Positions 1 to 6,802 of a stretch of 64,000 nt of DNA are shown here, in pieces. Numbering within the stretch: position 1 is the first letter of the stretch; each line of letters opens with the position of its first letter. The notes under the pieces are model-generated. The model had not been told where the DNA came from. It did no database searches and saw only the letters and a program-made list of their open reading frames with translations. Both the position numbers and the translations under genes were made by a program. The DNA is taken from NCBI RefSeq assembly GCF_032335695.1, contig NZ_JACTOJ010000006.1:124001-188000 (forward strand), in the 5' to 3' direction. The DNA comes from JACTOJ01 sp032335695. GTDB lineage: Bacteria > Bacillota > Clostridia > Clostridiales > Clostridiaceae.

Positions 1-352
1 TAGCATTATCCATGTCTAATGCCTTAGAAAGCTTTGCTGCGATAGCTTCAAAGGACTGATTATTTCTCTTCATATAATTTCTTATGGTATTCATGTCCAA
101 ATCAACTCTGTACACATTTGCACTAACTGCTAATTCATTGCCATATCTATCTAGTATTTTACCTCTCTTAGCGTCTATTTTTACCTCGTTTGTCCATTGT
201 TCCGTAGCTAACCCTTTAAGCTTATTTTGCTGCAGAACCATTAAGTAAAATAATCTTAATATCAACGAAAAAAACAGAACTGCTATAACCCCTACAGAAA
301 TAAGTATTCTTCTCTTGACTATTACCTTATCTCTATAATTATTTATTCTCAA
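1..352 (-). CDS. Penicillin-binding protein, SpoVD/FtsI type (5' end only)
   Basis: Partial gene that runs off the left edge; about 117 N-terminal codons are visible. The protein begins with a short basic cytoplasmic stretch, one hydrophobic anchor (about residues 17-36, ending in RLFYLMV), and then the class B PBP pattern in which a WT-x8-AKRGKILDRYG block leads into the pedestal domain. This KRGxIxDRxG signature belongs to division or sporulation transpeptidases (FtsI, SpoVD). The transpeptidase domain is outside the window, so SpoVD and vegetative PBP cannot be separated. I chose the TTG start at 352 because GGGAGGAG lies just upstream at 358-365; an in-frame ATG at 370 has its own codons overlapping that site. 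Last visible gene of the leftward mraZ cluster. Confidence 0.8.
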   Translation of the reverse strand, partial: MRINNYRDKVIVKRRILISVGVIAVLFFSLILRLFYLMVLQQNKLKGLATEQWTNEVKIDAKRGKILDRYGNELAVSANVYRVDLDMNTIRNYMKRNNQSFEAIAAKLSKALDMDNA

Positions 353-385
353 TATCGCTCCTCCCGCCATAAATAATGATAAATT

Positions 386-892
386 CTAAAAGTTAGAAAT
401 AAAAAAATCCTTTATTTCACTTATTATACTCTTTTGTGAATCATTATTTTTGTCGGATGGTACCTCTACAAAATTGTTTCCATGAAAAGTCACTTTAACC
501 TTTTTGTCCATATTTTGCATAGACATATTCAGTTTATCCTTAGCAATGCCTTCTATACTGCTTAATCCATTTAGCTGTATGAGTTTAATATTCAAATCTT
601 CGATGCTTTTATTAGTATCAGTTACATTGTCAGTAAGTTTATTTAACTCTACCTGCTTTTTGTATATGTGGGTTTCATTAAGCATCAATAGGAAGCCTAA
701 AGCAAAGATTACTGCTATAGTCTTTAAAGCTTTTCTCTTTTTTTGATTCTTTTTATATTTTATTTTGTTTTTTCTTATAATATTGCTTTTCTTTATTTTT
801 TCATAGTCTTCGCTTGAAGTTGTTTCTTCCCTGCGTTTAGGAATCATTACAGTGCTTCCTCTTATGTATTCATCTTCTTCTTTCAATATCAA
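386..892 (-). CDS. ftsL: FtsL-like division protein (septum formation initiator family)
   Basis: Small bitopic membrane protein in the usual ftsL position between rsmH and the PBP gene. A long basic, lysine-rich cytoplasmic N-terminus (roughly residues 20-60) is followed by one transmembrane helix (AVIFALGFLLML), then a heptad-like extracellular segment rich in L/I/N typical of the FtsL/DivIC coiled coil, and a polar tail. FtsL works with DivIB/DivIC in the divisome; that role is inferred from position and architecture because FtsL sequences diverge strongly. Start: an in-frame GTG at 901 overlaps the ribosome-binding site AGAGGTG, which fits the TTG at 892 (spacing about 6). An internal ATG at 847 also has a GAGGA upstream and cannot be excluded. 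Confidence 0.75.
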   Translation of the reverse strand: MILKEEDEYIRGSTVMIPKRREETTSSEDYEKIKKSNIIRKNKIKYKKNQKKRKALKTIAVIFALGFLLMLNETHIYKKQVELNKLTDNVTDTNKSIEDLNIKLIQLNGLSSIEGIAKDKLNMSMQNMDKKVKVTFHGNNFVEVPSDKNNDSQKSIISEIKDFFISNF

Positions 893-919
893 TTTATTCA
901 CCTCTCAGCCTAAATATAA

Positions 920-1852
920 CTATATTTTTTCAGCTATTCTTAGCTTTGCACTTCTGCTTCTAGGATTAATTTCTATTTCATTTTCAGATGGTTCTATTGG
1001 TTTTCTAGTTACTATTTTTATTTCTGGTACCTTTCCACATTGGCAAATAGGAAACTGTGGCGGACAGATACAAGGTTTCTCCAATTGCTTAAATTTGTTT
1101 TTTACAATTCTATCTTCCAAAGAATGAAAGGTTATTATAGCCAATCTTCCTTTTGGATTTAGATTATTCACAGCATCTTCTATAGTTTTATTTAATATTT
1201 CAAGCTCTTTATTAACTTCTATTCTTATTGCCTGAAACGTTCTTTTCGCCGGATGAGGTCCCTCTCTTCTGGCCCTTGCTGGGATAGCTGCTTTAATTAT
1301 ATCAACAAGCTCTAAGGTGCTCTCAATAGGTTTTTGGCTTCTTCTTTCTGATATAAATGAAGCTATTCTTCGTGCAAATTTTTCCTCTCCGTAATCCCTA
1401 ATAATTCTCTCAAGCTCTTTTTCTTCGTAATAATTTACAACATCATAAGCTGATTGTTCTTGATGCCTATCCATTCTCATATCTAATTTAGCATCATTCA
1501 TATAACTGAAGCCTCTTTCAGCATTATCAAGCTGATAGGAAGAAACTCCCAGGTCCATCAATATTCCATCAACTTTCTCTATGTCCAGTTTTCTTAAAAT
1601 GGCATCTATATTATAAAAATTATCATTGACATATGTAACATTTTTATAATCCTTCAGCCTCTCTTTAGCTGCATTAATAGCATCCATATCCTGATCTATT
1701 CCTATGAGCCTTCCTTCTTCTGATAGATGCTCTAATATGAACTTAGAATGTCCTCCACCACCTAAAGTACAATCCACATATATACCTGTTTTTTTTATAT
1801 CGAGTCCTTCGATGCACTCATTAAGCATTATAGACAAATGTTTGAATTCCAT
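920..1852 (-). CDS. rsmH: 16S rRNA (cytosine1402-N4)-methyltransferase RsmH
   Basis: RsmH (MraW) methylates N4 of C1402 in the 16S rRNA decoding centre using S-adenosylmethionine. The 310-aa protein has the family start MEFKHLS, the SAM-binding loop VDCTLGGGGHS at residues 26-36, the DGILMDLGVSS block, and the AIRIEVNKEL and FHSLEDR motifs towards the C-terminus. A CxC-type cysteine cluster (CICPPQFPICQCG) near residue 275 is usual in Firmicute members. An ATG seven codons upstream (1873) is in frame, but AGGAG lies 8 nt before the ATG at 1852, which also gives the conserved N-terminus. Ten bases downstream of mraZ, as in most bacteria. Confidence 0.96.
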   Translation of the reverse strand: MEFKHLSIMLNECIEGLDIKKTGIYVDCTLGGGGHSKFILEHLSEEGRLIGIDQDMDAINAAKERLKDYKNVTYVNDNFYNIDAILRKLDIEKVDGILMDLGVSSYQLDNAERGFSYMNDAKLDMRMDRHQEQSAYDVVNYYEEKELERIIRDYGEEKFARRIASFISERRSQKPIESTLELVDIIKAAIPARARREGPHPAKRTFQAIRIEVNKELEILNKTIEDAVNNLNPKGRLAIITFHSLEDRIVKNKFKQLEKPCICPPQFPICQCGKVPEIKIVTRKPIEPSENEIEINPRSRSAKLRIAEKI

Positions 1853-1862
1853 ATTTTTTCTC

Positions 1863-2291
1863 CTATATTCCAAGCTCGCTCATCTTTTCTGATATACTAT
1901 CAAAATCAATGTTTGAACTATTATATTCATCCCATTTTTTCTTACTCCATATTTCAACTCTTGTAGAAACTCCTATGCTTACTATTTCCTTTTCTATTTC
2001 AGCATATTCTAATAAATTTTGTGGAATTAAAGCTCTTCCCTGTTTATCTACTTCAATTTCATTAGCACCTGAAAAGAAAAACCTTACAAACGCTCTTGCA
2101 TCTTTACTGGAAAGCGGAAGACTTTTAAGCTTTTGTTCTAATATTTTCCATTCGCTTATGGTGTAAGCATAAAGACAACCGTCTAGACCTTTTGTGAGCA
2201 CAAAAGTTTCTCCAATTTCATCTCTGAACTTTGAAGGAATTATCATTCTGTTTTTACTGTCAACAGCATGTTGATACTCACCAATAAACAT
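1863..2291 (-). CDS. mraZ: Transcriptional regulator MraZ
   Basis: MraZ is an AbrB-like DNA-binding protein that controls its own dcw cluster. The 142-aa product has two SpoVT/AbrB-type repeats: MFIGEYQHAVDSKNRMIIPSKFR at the N-terminus and a second copy around residues 78-120 with the DKQGRALIPQ motif. Start: the frame stays open to an ATG at 2342, but the ATG at 2291 sits behind AAGGGGTG and begins with the conserved MFIGEY. This leaves the four repeated GTGGAG boxes at 2315-2365 outside the coding region, where MraZ operators are expected. First gene of the leftward cluster. Confidence 0.95.
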   Translation of the reverse strand: MFIGEYQHAVDSKNRMIIPSKFRDEIGETFVLTKGLDGCLYAYTISEWKILEQKLKSLPLSSKDARAFVRFFFSGANEIEVDKQGRALIPQNLLEYAEIEKEIVSIGVSTRVEIWSKKKWDEYNSSNIDFDSISEKMSELGI

Positions 2292-2314
2292 GTTACACCC
2301 CTTTTTGTATTTTA

Positions 2315-2365
2315 TCTCCACTTTTAATGTTTTTTGCTCCACTTTGCTCCACTTTAACCCACTAA
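2315..2365 (-). promoter_or_regulatory. MraZ operator: repeated AAAGTGGAG boxes
   Basis: Read on the minus strand there are two perfect adjacent copies of AAAGTGGAGC (2346-2355 and 2336-2345), a degenerate copy TTAGTGGGTT directly before them (2356-2365) and a further AAGTGGAGA copy at 2315-2324. Three boxes are spaced exactly 10 bp apart, one helical turn. Tandem GTGG/TGGG-type boxes at about 10-bp spacing before mraZ are the known target of MraZ in several bacteria (AAAGTG-type repeats in mollicutes). Autoregulation here is inferred from that match. Confidence 0.8.
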
Positions 2366-2491
2366 CAAAAACTATTCTATATAAAAATAAAAAATCCTTC
2401 TTTTTTGTGATAATTTTGTTTTACTTTTTTAATATTATTTTTAATTTATTTATATAAATTTAGTTTGTTATATTTTCTAGACATTATATAG

Positions 2492-2520
2492 TTGAAATAA
2501 AGGTATTACTAATGTATAAT
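2492..2520 (+). promoter_or_regulatory. Sigma-A type promoter of ychF
   Basis: TTGAAA (2492-2497), a 17-bp spacer and TATAAT (2515-2520). This is one mismatch from the consensus with ideal spacing, oriented towards ychF, giving a leader of roughly 95 nt. Confidence 0.7.
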
Positions 2521-2620
2521 TTTTAATTGTACTAAAAGGCTTTATTAATGCAAAGTTTACATATAATAGGAAGCCGATAGAATAAATTTGATATATAAAT
2601 AAAGAAAGGAATGCTCATAT

Positions 2621-3718
2621 ATGAAATTAGGAATAGTTGGTTTACCAAATGTGGGCAAAAGTACGCTATTTAACGCCATAACAAAAGCTGGCGCTGAGTC
2701 CGCTAATTATCCCTTCTGCACTATTGAACCAAATGTAGGTGTAGTAGCAGTACCAGATAAAAGATTAGATGTTTTAGAAGAAATGTATTCTTCAAAAAAG
2801 AAAGTATATGCCACTATAGAATTTTACGATATAGCAGGTCTTGTAAAAGGAGCTAGCCAAGGAGAGGGTCTTGGAAATAAGTTTCTTTCACATATAAGAG
2901 AAGTTTCTTCTATTGTTCATGTGGTTAGAGCCTTTAATGATGACAATATAGTTCATGTTGATGGTTCTGTAGATCCTGTAAGAGATATAGAAACTATAAA
3001 CCTAGAGCTGATTTTTTCAGACATTGAAGTCCTCGAAAGAAGAATAGAAAAAACAGTTAAGCTTGCTAGATCAGGTGACAAAAAAGCTAAAGAAGAATTG
3101 ACTCTTCAGGAAAAGTTAAAAGCACATTTAGAAGCAGGTCATCCAGTAAGAACCCTTGAAATTAACGACGATGAGGACGAATTGATCAAAAGTTATTTTC
3201 TTCTAACCTCAAAGCCTGTGCTATATGCTGCTAATATATCAGAAGAGGATTTAACAGAAGGAAACTTAGAAAACGAGTATGTAAAAAAAATAAAGGAATT
3301 TGCTAATAACGAAAATTCTGAAGTTATTGTTGTATGTGCAAAATTAGAAGAAGAGTTATCAGCCCTTGAAGATGATGAAAAAGCTGAGCTTTTAGCAGAT
3401 TATGGATTAAATGAAACCGGTCTTAATAAGCTTATACATGCTTCCTACAAATTATTAGGCCTTATGAGCTTTTTAACTGCTGGAGAACAGGAAGTTAGAG
3501 CATGGACCATAAAACAAGGCACAAAAGCACCTGCAGCTGCTGGAAAAATTCACTCTGATATAGAAAGAGGCTTTATTAGAGCTGAAATAATTTCTTATGA
3601 TAAATTAGTAGAATGCGGTTCTGAAGCTGCTGCAAAAGAAAAAGGCTTCTACAGACTTGAAGGCAAAGAATACATAATGCAAGACGGAGACGTAGTTAAC
3701 TTTAGATTTAACGTATAG
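2621..3718 (+). CDS. ychF: Redox-regulated ATPase YchF
   Basis: YchF (EngD/OLA1) is a universally conserved Obg-family P-loop protein that prefers ATP and associates with the ribosome, with roles in stress responses. The 365-aa length is normal. The P-loop GLPNVGKST is at residues 7-15, a switch region DIAGLVKGAS follows near residue 67, a coiled-coil insertion (RRIEKTVKLARSGDKKAKEE) occupies about 130-165, and a TGS domain (AGKIHSDIERGF to DGDVVNFRFNV) closes the protein. The normal G4 NKxD is absent, as expected for YchF. AAAGGA precedes the ATG. Monocistronic: own promoter upstream and a hairpin terminator directly after the stop. Confidence 0.97.
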   Translation: MKLGIVGLPNVGKSTLFNAITKAGAESANYPFCTIEPNVGVVAVPDKRLDVLEEMYSSKKKVYATIEFYDIAGLVKGASQGEGLGNKFLSHIREVSSIVHVVRAFNDDNIVHVDGSVDPVRDIETINLELIFSDIEVLERRIEKTVKLARSGDKKAKEELTLQEKLKAHLEAGHPVRTLEINDDEDELIKSYFLLTSKPVLYAANISEEDLTEGNLENEYVKKIKEFANNENSEVIVVCAKLEEELSALEDDEKAELLADYGLNETGLNKLIHASYKLLGLMSFLTAGEQEVRAWTIKQGTKAPAAAGKIHSDIERGFIRAEIISYDKLVECGSEAAAKEKGFYRLEGKEYIMQDGDVVNFRFNV

Positions 3719-3722
3719 TAAA

Positions 3723-3770
3723 TGTAACCAGGAATGGATTATTATCTATTCCTGGTTACATATTTTTTTT
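3723..3770 (+). terminator. Rho-independent terminator of ychF, overlapping the Lon-like gene end
   Basis: Near-perfect inverted repeat 3723-3760 (TGTAACCAGGAAT paired with ATTCCTGGTTACA) followed by a T-rich run to 3770. The right arm contains the last codons and stop of the convergent gene ending at 3742. On the minus strand the T-run is poor, so it mainly stops rightward transcription. Confidence 0.9.
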
Positions 3771-6033
3771 GTTCTCTGGAAGCGGCCATTATTATTTCAT
3801 CATAATTAAGATTTTCATCTCCTAAAATAATCTCTAGCGCATCCTTTAGGCTGCTCATATAATAAATATGAAAATTACTTTTAAATATTTCCTCTTCTAT
3901 ATCTCTTCTTAGTATTAAATCCTCAGAATTTAGCTTTGGTATGATCACTCCTTTGTTCTTGCAGCTTCCTTTTAGCTTGCATACATCATAAAATCCCTCT
4001 ATTTTTTCTATTATTCCACCTACCGGCTGAACCTCACCAAACTGATTTATAGACCCAGTTACTGCTATATTTTGCCTTACTGGCAGCTTGCTAAGAGCCG
4101 ATATCATGCTTATAACTTCAGCTACTGAGGCACTATCCCCCTCTATTTTACCGTATAATTGTTCAAAACTTATATGAAAGTCCACATTTACACCGGAATA
4201 GCTTCCCAAAAGTCCATTCATAAGTCCTTTTAGTATATTTATTGACTTACTATGAATATTGCCGCTTAAGCTGTTTTCTTTCTGCATATCATAAATCTCA
4301 CCATTCCCCCTGCAGCAGCTGCAGGTGATTCTTATAGGCCTTCCAAAAGATAAATACCCTATATCAATAACAGAAAGTCCATTAACTGAACCCACTAAAC
4401 TATTATCCACATCAAATACTATTCTATTATCCTCATAGCTCTGAAGTATATACTTTTCAGTGGATTCCTTCTCATATAATATGCTTTCTATATCTTCTGC
4501 CTTAATTTTATTTGTACCATTAGCCTTAGCTTTATTGTTTACCAGCATCAGTATCTTCTTAATTTCTTCATAGTTATAGTTAAACTGTTTCCTATTGCCT
4601 GCTTTCCTTGCTAAATATCTAAATATCTCCTTAGCCGACTTTTCTTCAATATGCACCAAAGAATTTTCATTTATTATATATTTTATATTTTCCATTATCA
4701 TCTTAATATTTGCTACAGTGTTATCTATAAGATTGTCATATTCTACCCTTATTTTAAATATGTCCTTAAATTCATCATCCATATTGTATAGCACTTCGTA
4801 AGTTTTATAATCACCTATTATAATAACTTTTGTTTTTATATTTATTTTTTCAGGCTTAAACCTTGTGGGAGATATTAATTCTATATAATTTGTATTTAAA
4901 TCGAATTTAACGCATTGATTTTCTAAAGCTTTCTTTAAATAATGATAGGAATTAGCATAGGAAAAAAGTGCACTCGCTTTTATTATAAGGCATCCGCCAT
5001 TAGCTTTTATTAAGCTTCCAGGCTTTATGAGATCAATATTGGTAGTATAGTTTCCGCTATGATTCTCATATTCTATTCCTCCTAGCAGATTAGATATTGC
5101 AGGATCTTCTTCTACTATAACAGGAGGAATCGAATCTTTTTCATTACTCACCAAAATTTTAGCTTTATATTTATTTATTATTTTATTTATTTCCTCTTCA
5201 TCATCATCGTAATTCAAACTGAATATTTCAACTATTTCTCCTTCTATATTCTGACACACTAATTTTAAATAGTTTAATGCATTTTCTTGAGAAGCAAATA
5301 AGGAAAAATATTTTGTTTTAACATCATTTGTGGAATCTCCAAAGTATATTATCATTAATTCCTTCATCTGCTGCAGCGCTTCAGCCTCATAATTATTTAA
5401 TTTTTCCAATACTTCATGGGCTTTTTGTTTTAATGCATTTAATTTATCAATCATTTTTTGCTTTTGTGAAAAATTAAGCTCGTCATACTCCTTTTCAGTC
5501 ATAGATACTCCATCTTTTAGCGGTACAAAAGAGAATGTGCTCCCAGTAAATTTAATATCAAAATCATATTTCTTAGCTTCGCTGTATAGGCTTTCCACTA
5601 ATTCATTTCTTTTATTTTGTATCTTTGTAAGCAAGCTTTCTTTTCCATTTAATCCGTCATTATAAAAATCAAATATAACATTTCTGTATGTTTCCTTTAT
5701 ATCTTCTAGAGCATTTTTAAATTCCATACCGCTTCCAGAAGATAATTCCATTACTTTAGGAAACCTTTCATCTTCATAAATTACATAACATAAATCTTTG
5801 ATATCACTTGCAGCCAAAGTTTCTTGCACTGCCTTTTTTATGCTATCCACCTTTGTTCTAGCAAAATCGTCTATAAGATAAATGTTGTATCCAGTATCAT
5901 CTATCTTTAAATAGCTCTTTATCTTTTCTAGCACATTATTGTAACTTGGTATATCAATAGATTCCCTGCATTCTTTCATCTTTGATAAATCAATATCATA
6001 GGCTACTTTACCATAATCAAATTCATTCTTCAT
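3742..6033 (-). CDS. Lon-related protease (YcbZ/LonB-like) with degenerate ATPase part
   Basis: A 763-aa member of the Lon-related AAA_32 plus Lon_C group. The C-terminal protease domain is intact: the catalytic serine lies in GDSAS (Ser636) and the lysine in GGIIEKIEGF (Lys677), with the family blocks LSGNIHSKS and AVTGSINQFGEVQPVGG. The N-terminal part has the family order (GYNIY start, coiled coil around 170-220, GGCLIIKAS block), but the place where a Walker A is expected reads GYNIYLIDDFARTKVDSI (residues 48-65), with no GxxGxGK[ST], and the Walker B region lacks an acidic pair. Nucleotide hydrolysis is therefore doubtful. A CSCC motif precedes the protease domain. Start ATG 6033 has GAGGAG about 12 nt upstream. 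Monocistronic; substrate unknown. Confidence 0.85.
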   Translation of the reverse strand: MKNEFDYGKVAYDIDLSKMKECRESIDIPSYNNVLEKIKSYLKIDDTGYNIYLIDDFARTKVDSIKKAVQETLAASDIKDLCYVIYEDERFPKVMELSSGSGMEFKNALEDIKETYRNVIFDFYNDGLNGKESLLTKIQNKRNELVESLYSEAKKYDFDIKFTGSTFSFVPLKDGVSMTEKEYDELNFSQKQKMIDKLNALKQKAHEVLEKLNNYEAEALQQMKELMIIYFGDSTNDVKTKYFSLFASQENALNYLKLVCQNIEGEIVEIFSLNYDDDEEEINKIINKYKAKILVSNEKDSIPPVIVEEDPAISNLLGGIEYENHSGNYTTNIDLIKPGSLIKANGGCLIIKASALFSYANSYHYLKKALENQCVKFDLNTNYIELISPTRFKPEKINIKTKVIIIGDYKTYEVLYNMDDEFKDIFKIRVEYDNLIDNTVANIKMIMENIKYIINENSLVHIEEKSAKEIFRYLARKAGNRKQFNYNYEEIKKILMLVNNKAKANGTNKIKAEDIESILYEKESTEKYILQSYEDNRIVFDVDNSLVGSVNGLSVIDIGYLSFGRPIRITCSCCRGNGEIYDMQKENSLSGNIHSKSINILKGLMNGLLGSYSGVNVDFHISFEQLYGKIEGDSASVAEVISMISALSKLPVRQNIAVTGSINQFGEVQPVGGIIEKIEGFYDVCKLKGSCKNKGVIIPKLNSEDLILRRDIEEEIFKSNFHIYYMSSLKDALEIILGDENLNYDEIIMAASREQKKYVTRNR

Positions 6034-6354
6034 AATAACTTGAAACTCCTCAAATTAAGTTAGGAGTATTCTCCTCCTCCCTTTTATTAATGAGAATAAT
6101 ATAATTTTTTAATTTATCATATAATATAATATTCTAAAATATAATTTTAGGTACAAATTTTTTTAATTATACAATTTTCTGAAATACTTTCCTATGATAT
6201 AATAGTATGAAGACTTATAAACATAAAAGCAGTTTATAATTAGGGATTGGAATAAACGTTTAAATTTTTAAATTGTACAATTTCCTAAATAAATATTAAG
6301 TTTTTAAATTTTTATAAATATAATATTTACAATATTGAAAAGGAGCTACTAAAT
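6034..6354. other. Divergent intergenic region
   Basis: A 321-bp, very AT-rich region between the Lon-like gene and the rightward small gene. It holds an AGGAG-tatt-CTCCT inverted repeat at 6062-6075 in the Lon-like leader, and a rightward TATAAT at 6198-6203 with only a weak -35 (TTTTCT, 17-bp spacer). If that promoter is used, the leader of the small gene is about 145 nt. No RNA gene or riboswitch pattern was recognised. Confidence 0.5.
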
Positions 6355-6774
6355 ATGGGATTCAAAGAGAAATTAGCAAAGTATTATCAAGATACAGCTA
6401 TGAAAAAGTACGGTGATAGACTTACTCAAATTAAAGGTAATGTACTTTCTGTAAAAATTGAGGAGAAAAAAATACTTTGGATATTCTATAAAATTAAGGC
6501 TGTAATTATCGTTAGACCTGAAAGAAGCAAAGGAGTTATATCCTGCGTATACAAAAGAAATAGATGGTTTAAAAAGCCTACATTTATATCGGTATCTCAA
6601 GGAAATCTTGTTATAATTCAAGGACTTAAAGGAAAGAAGAAGAAGTCAAAGGATGCTGTGAGCGACGGTATAGAAATAGCAAATGTTATAAATATCACCA
6701 CCAAAAAAGAACTGCATCATGTTGAGGGTGATATAATGAAAAAAGCTACAAAGGTCCAATATAAATATAAATAA
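6355..6774 (+). CDS. Small basic protein of unknown function
   Basis: I do not recognise this 139-aa protein. It is lysine-rich, with no clear transmembrane helix or cysteine pair; the pattern of alternating hydrophobic residues (GNVLSVKIEEKKILWIFYKIKAVIIVRPE) suggests a beta-rich fold, followed by a KGKKKKSK stretch near residue 90 and a tail with NVINITTKK. AAGGAG lies 7-8 nt before the ATG. It stands alone between a divergent and a convergent gene and ends in a shared hairpin terminator. Codon use resembles the neighbours, so it looks like a real resident gene. Confidence 0.75.
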   Translation: MGFKEKLAKYYQDTAMKKYGDRLTQIKGNVLSVKIEEKKILWIFYKIKAVIIVRPERSKGVISCVYKRNRWFKKPTFISVSQGNLVIIQGLKGKKKKSKDAVSDGIEIANVINITTKKELHHVEGDIMKKATKVQYKYK

Positions 6775-6802
6775 GGAAAACTCGAAAGAGCTTTCCTTAT
6801 TT
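6770..6802. terminator. Bidirectional terminator between convergent genes
   Basis: Inverted repeat AATAAGGAAA-CTC / GAG-TTTCCTTATT (6770-6783 with 6788-6801) around a GAAA loop, with T-rich flanks on both strands. It overlaps the 3' ends of both the small gene (stop at 6774) and the P-type ATPase (stop at 6797), so it probably serves both. Confidence 0.8.

Larger units (their letters stand above)
2292..2620. other. Divergent intergenic region mraZ / ychF
   Basis: A 329-bp AT-rich stretch between divergent genes. The left part holds the MraZ-type direct repeats in front of mraZ. The middle (about 2366-2460) contains TATAGAAT-like sequence on the minus strand that could serve mraZ, but I found no convincing -35 partner. 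The right part holds a clear sigma-A type promoter for ychF and a leader of about 95 nt. No additional open reading frame was convincing. Confidence 0.7.
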
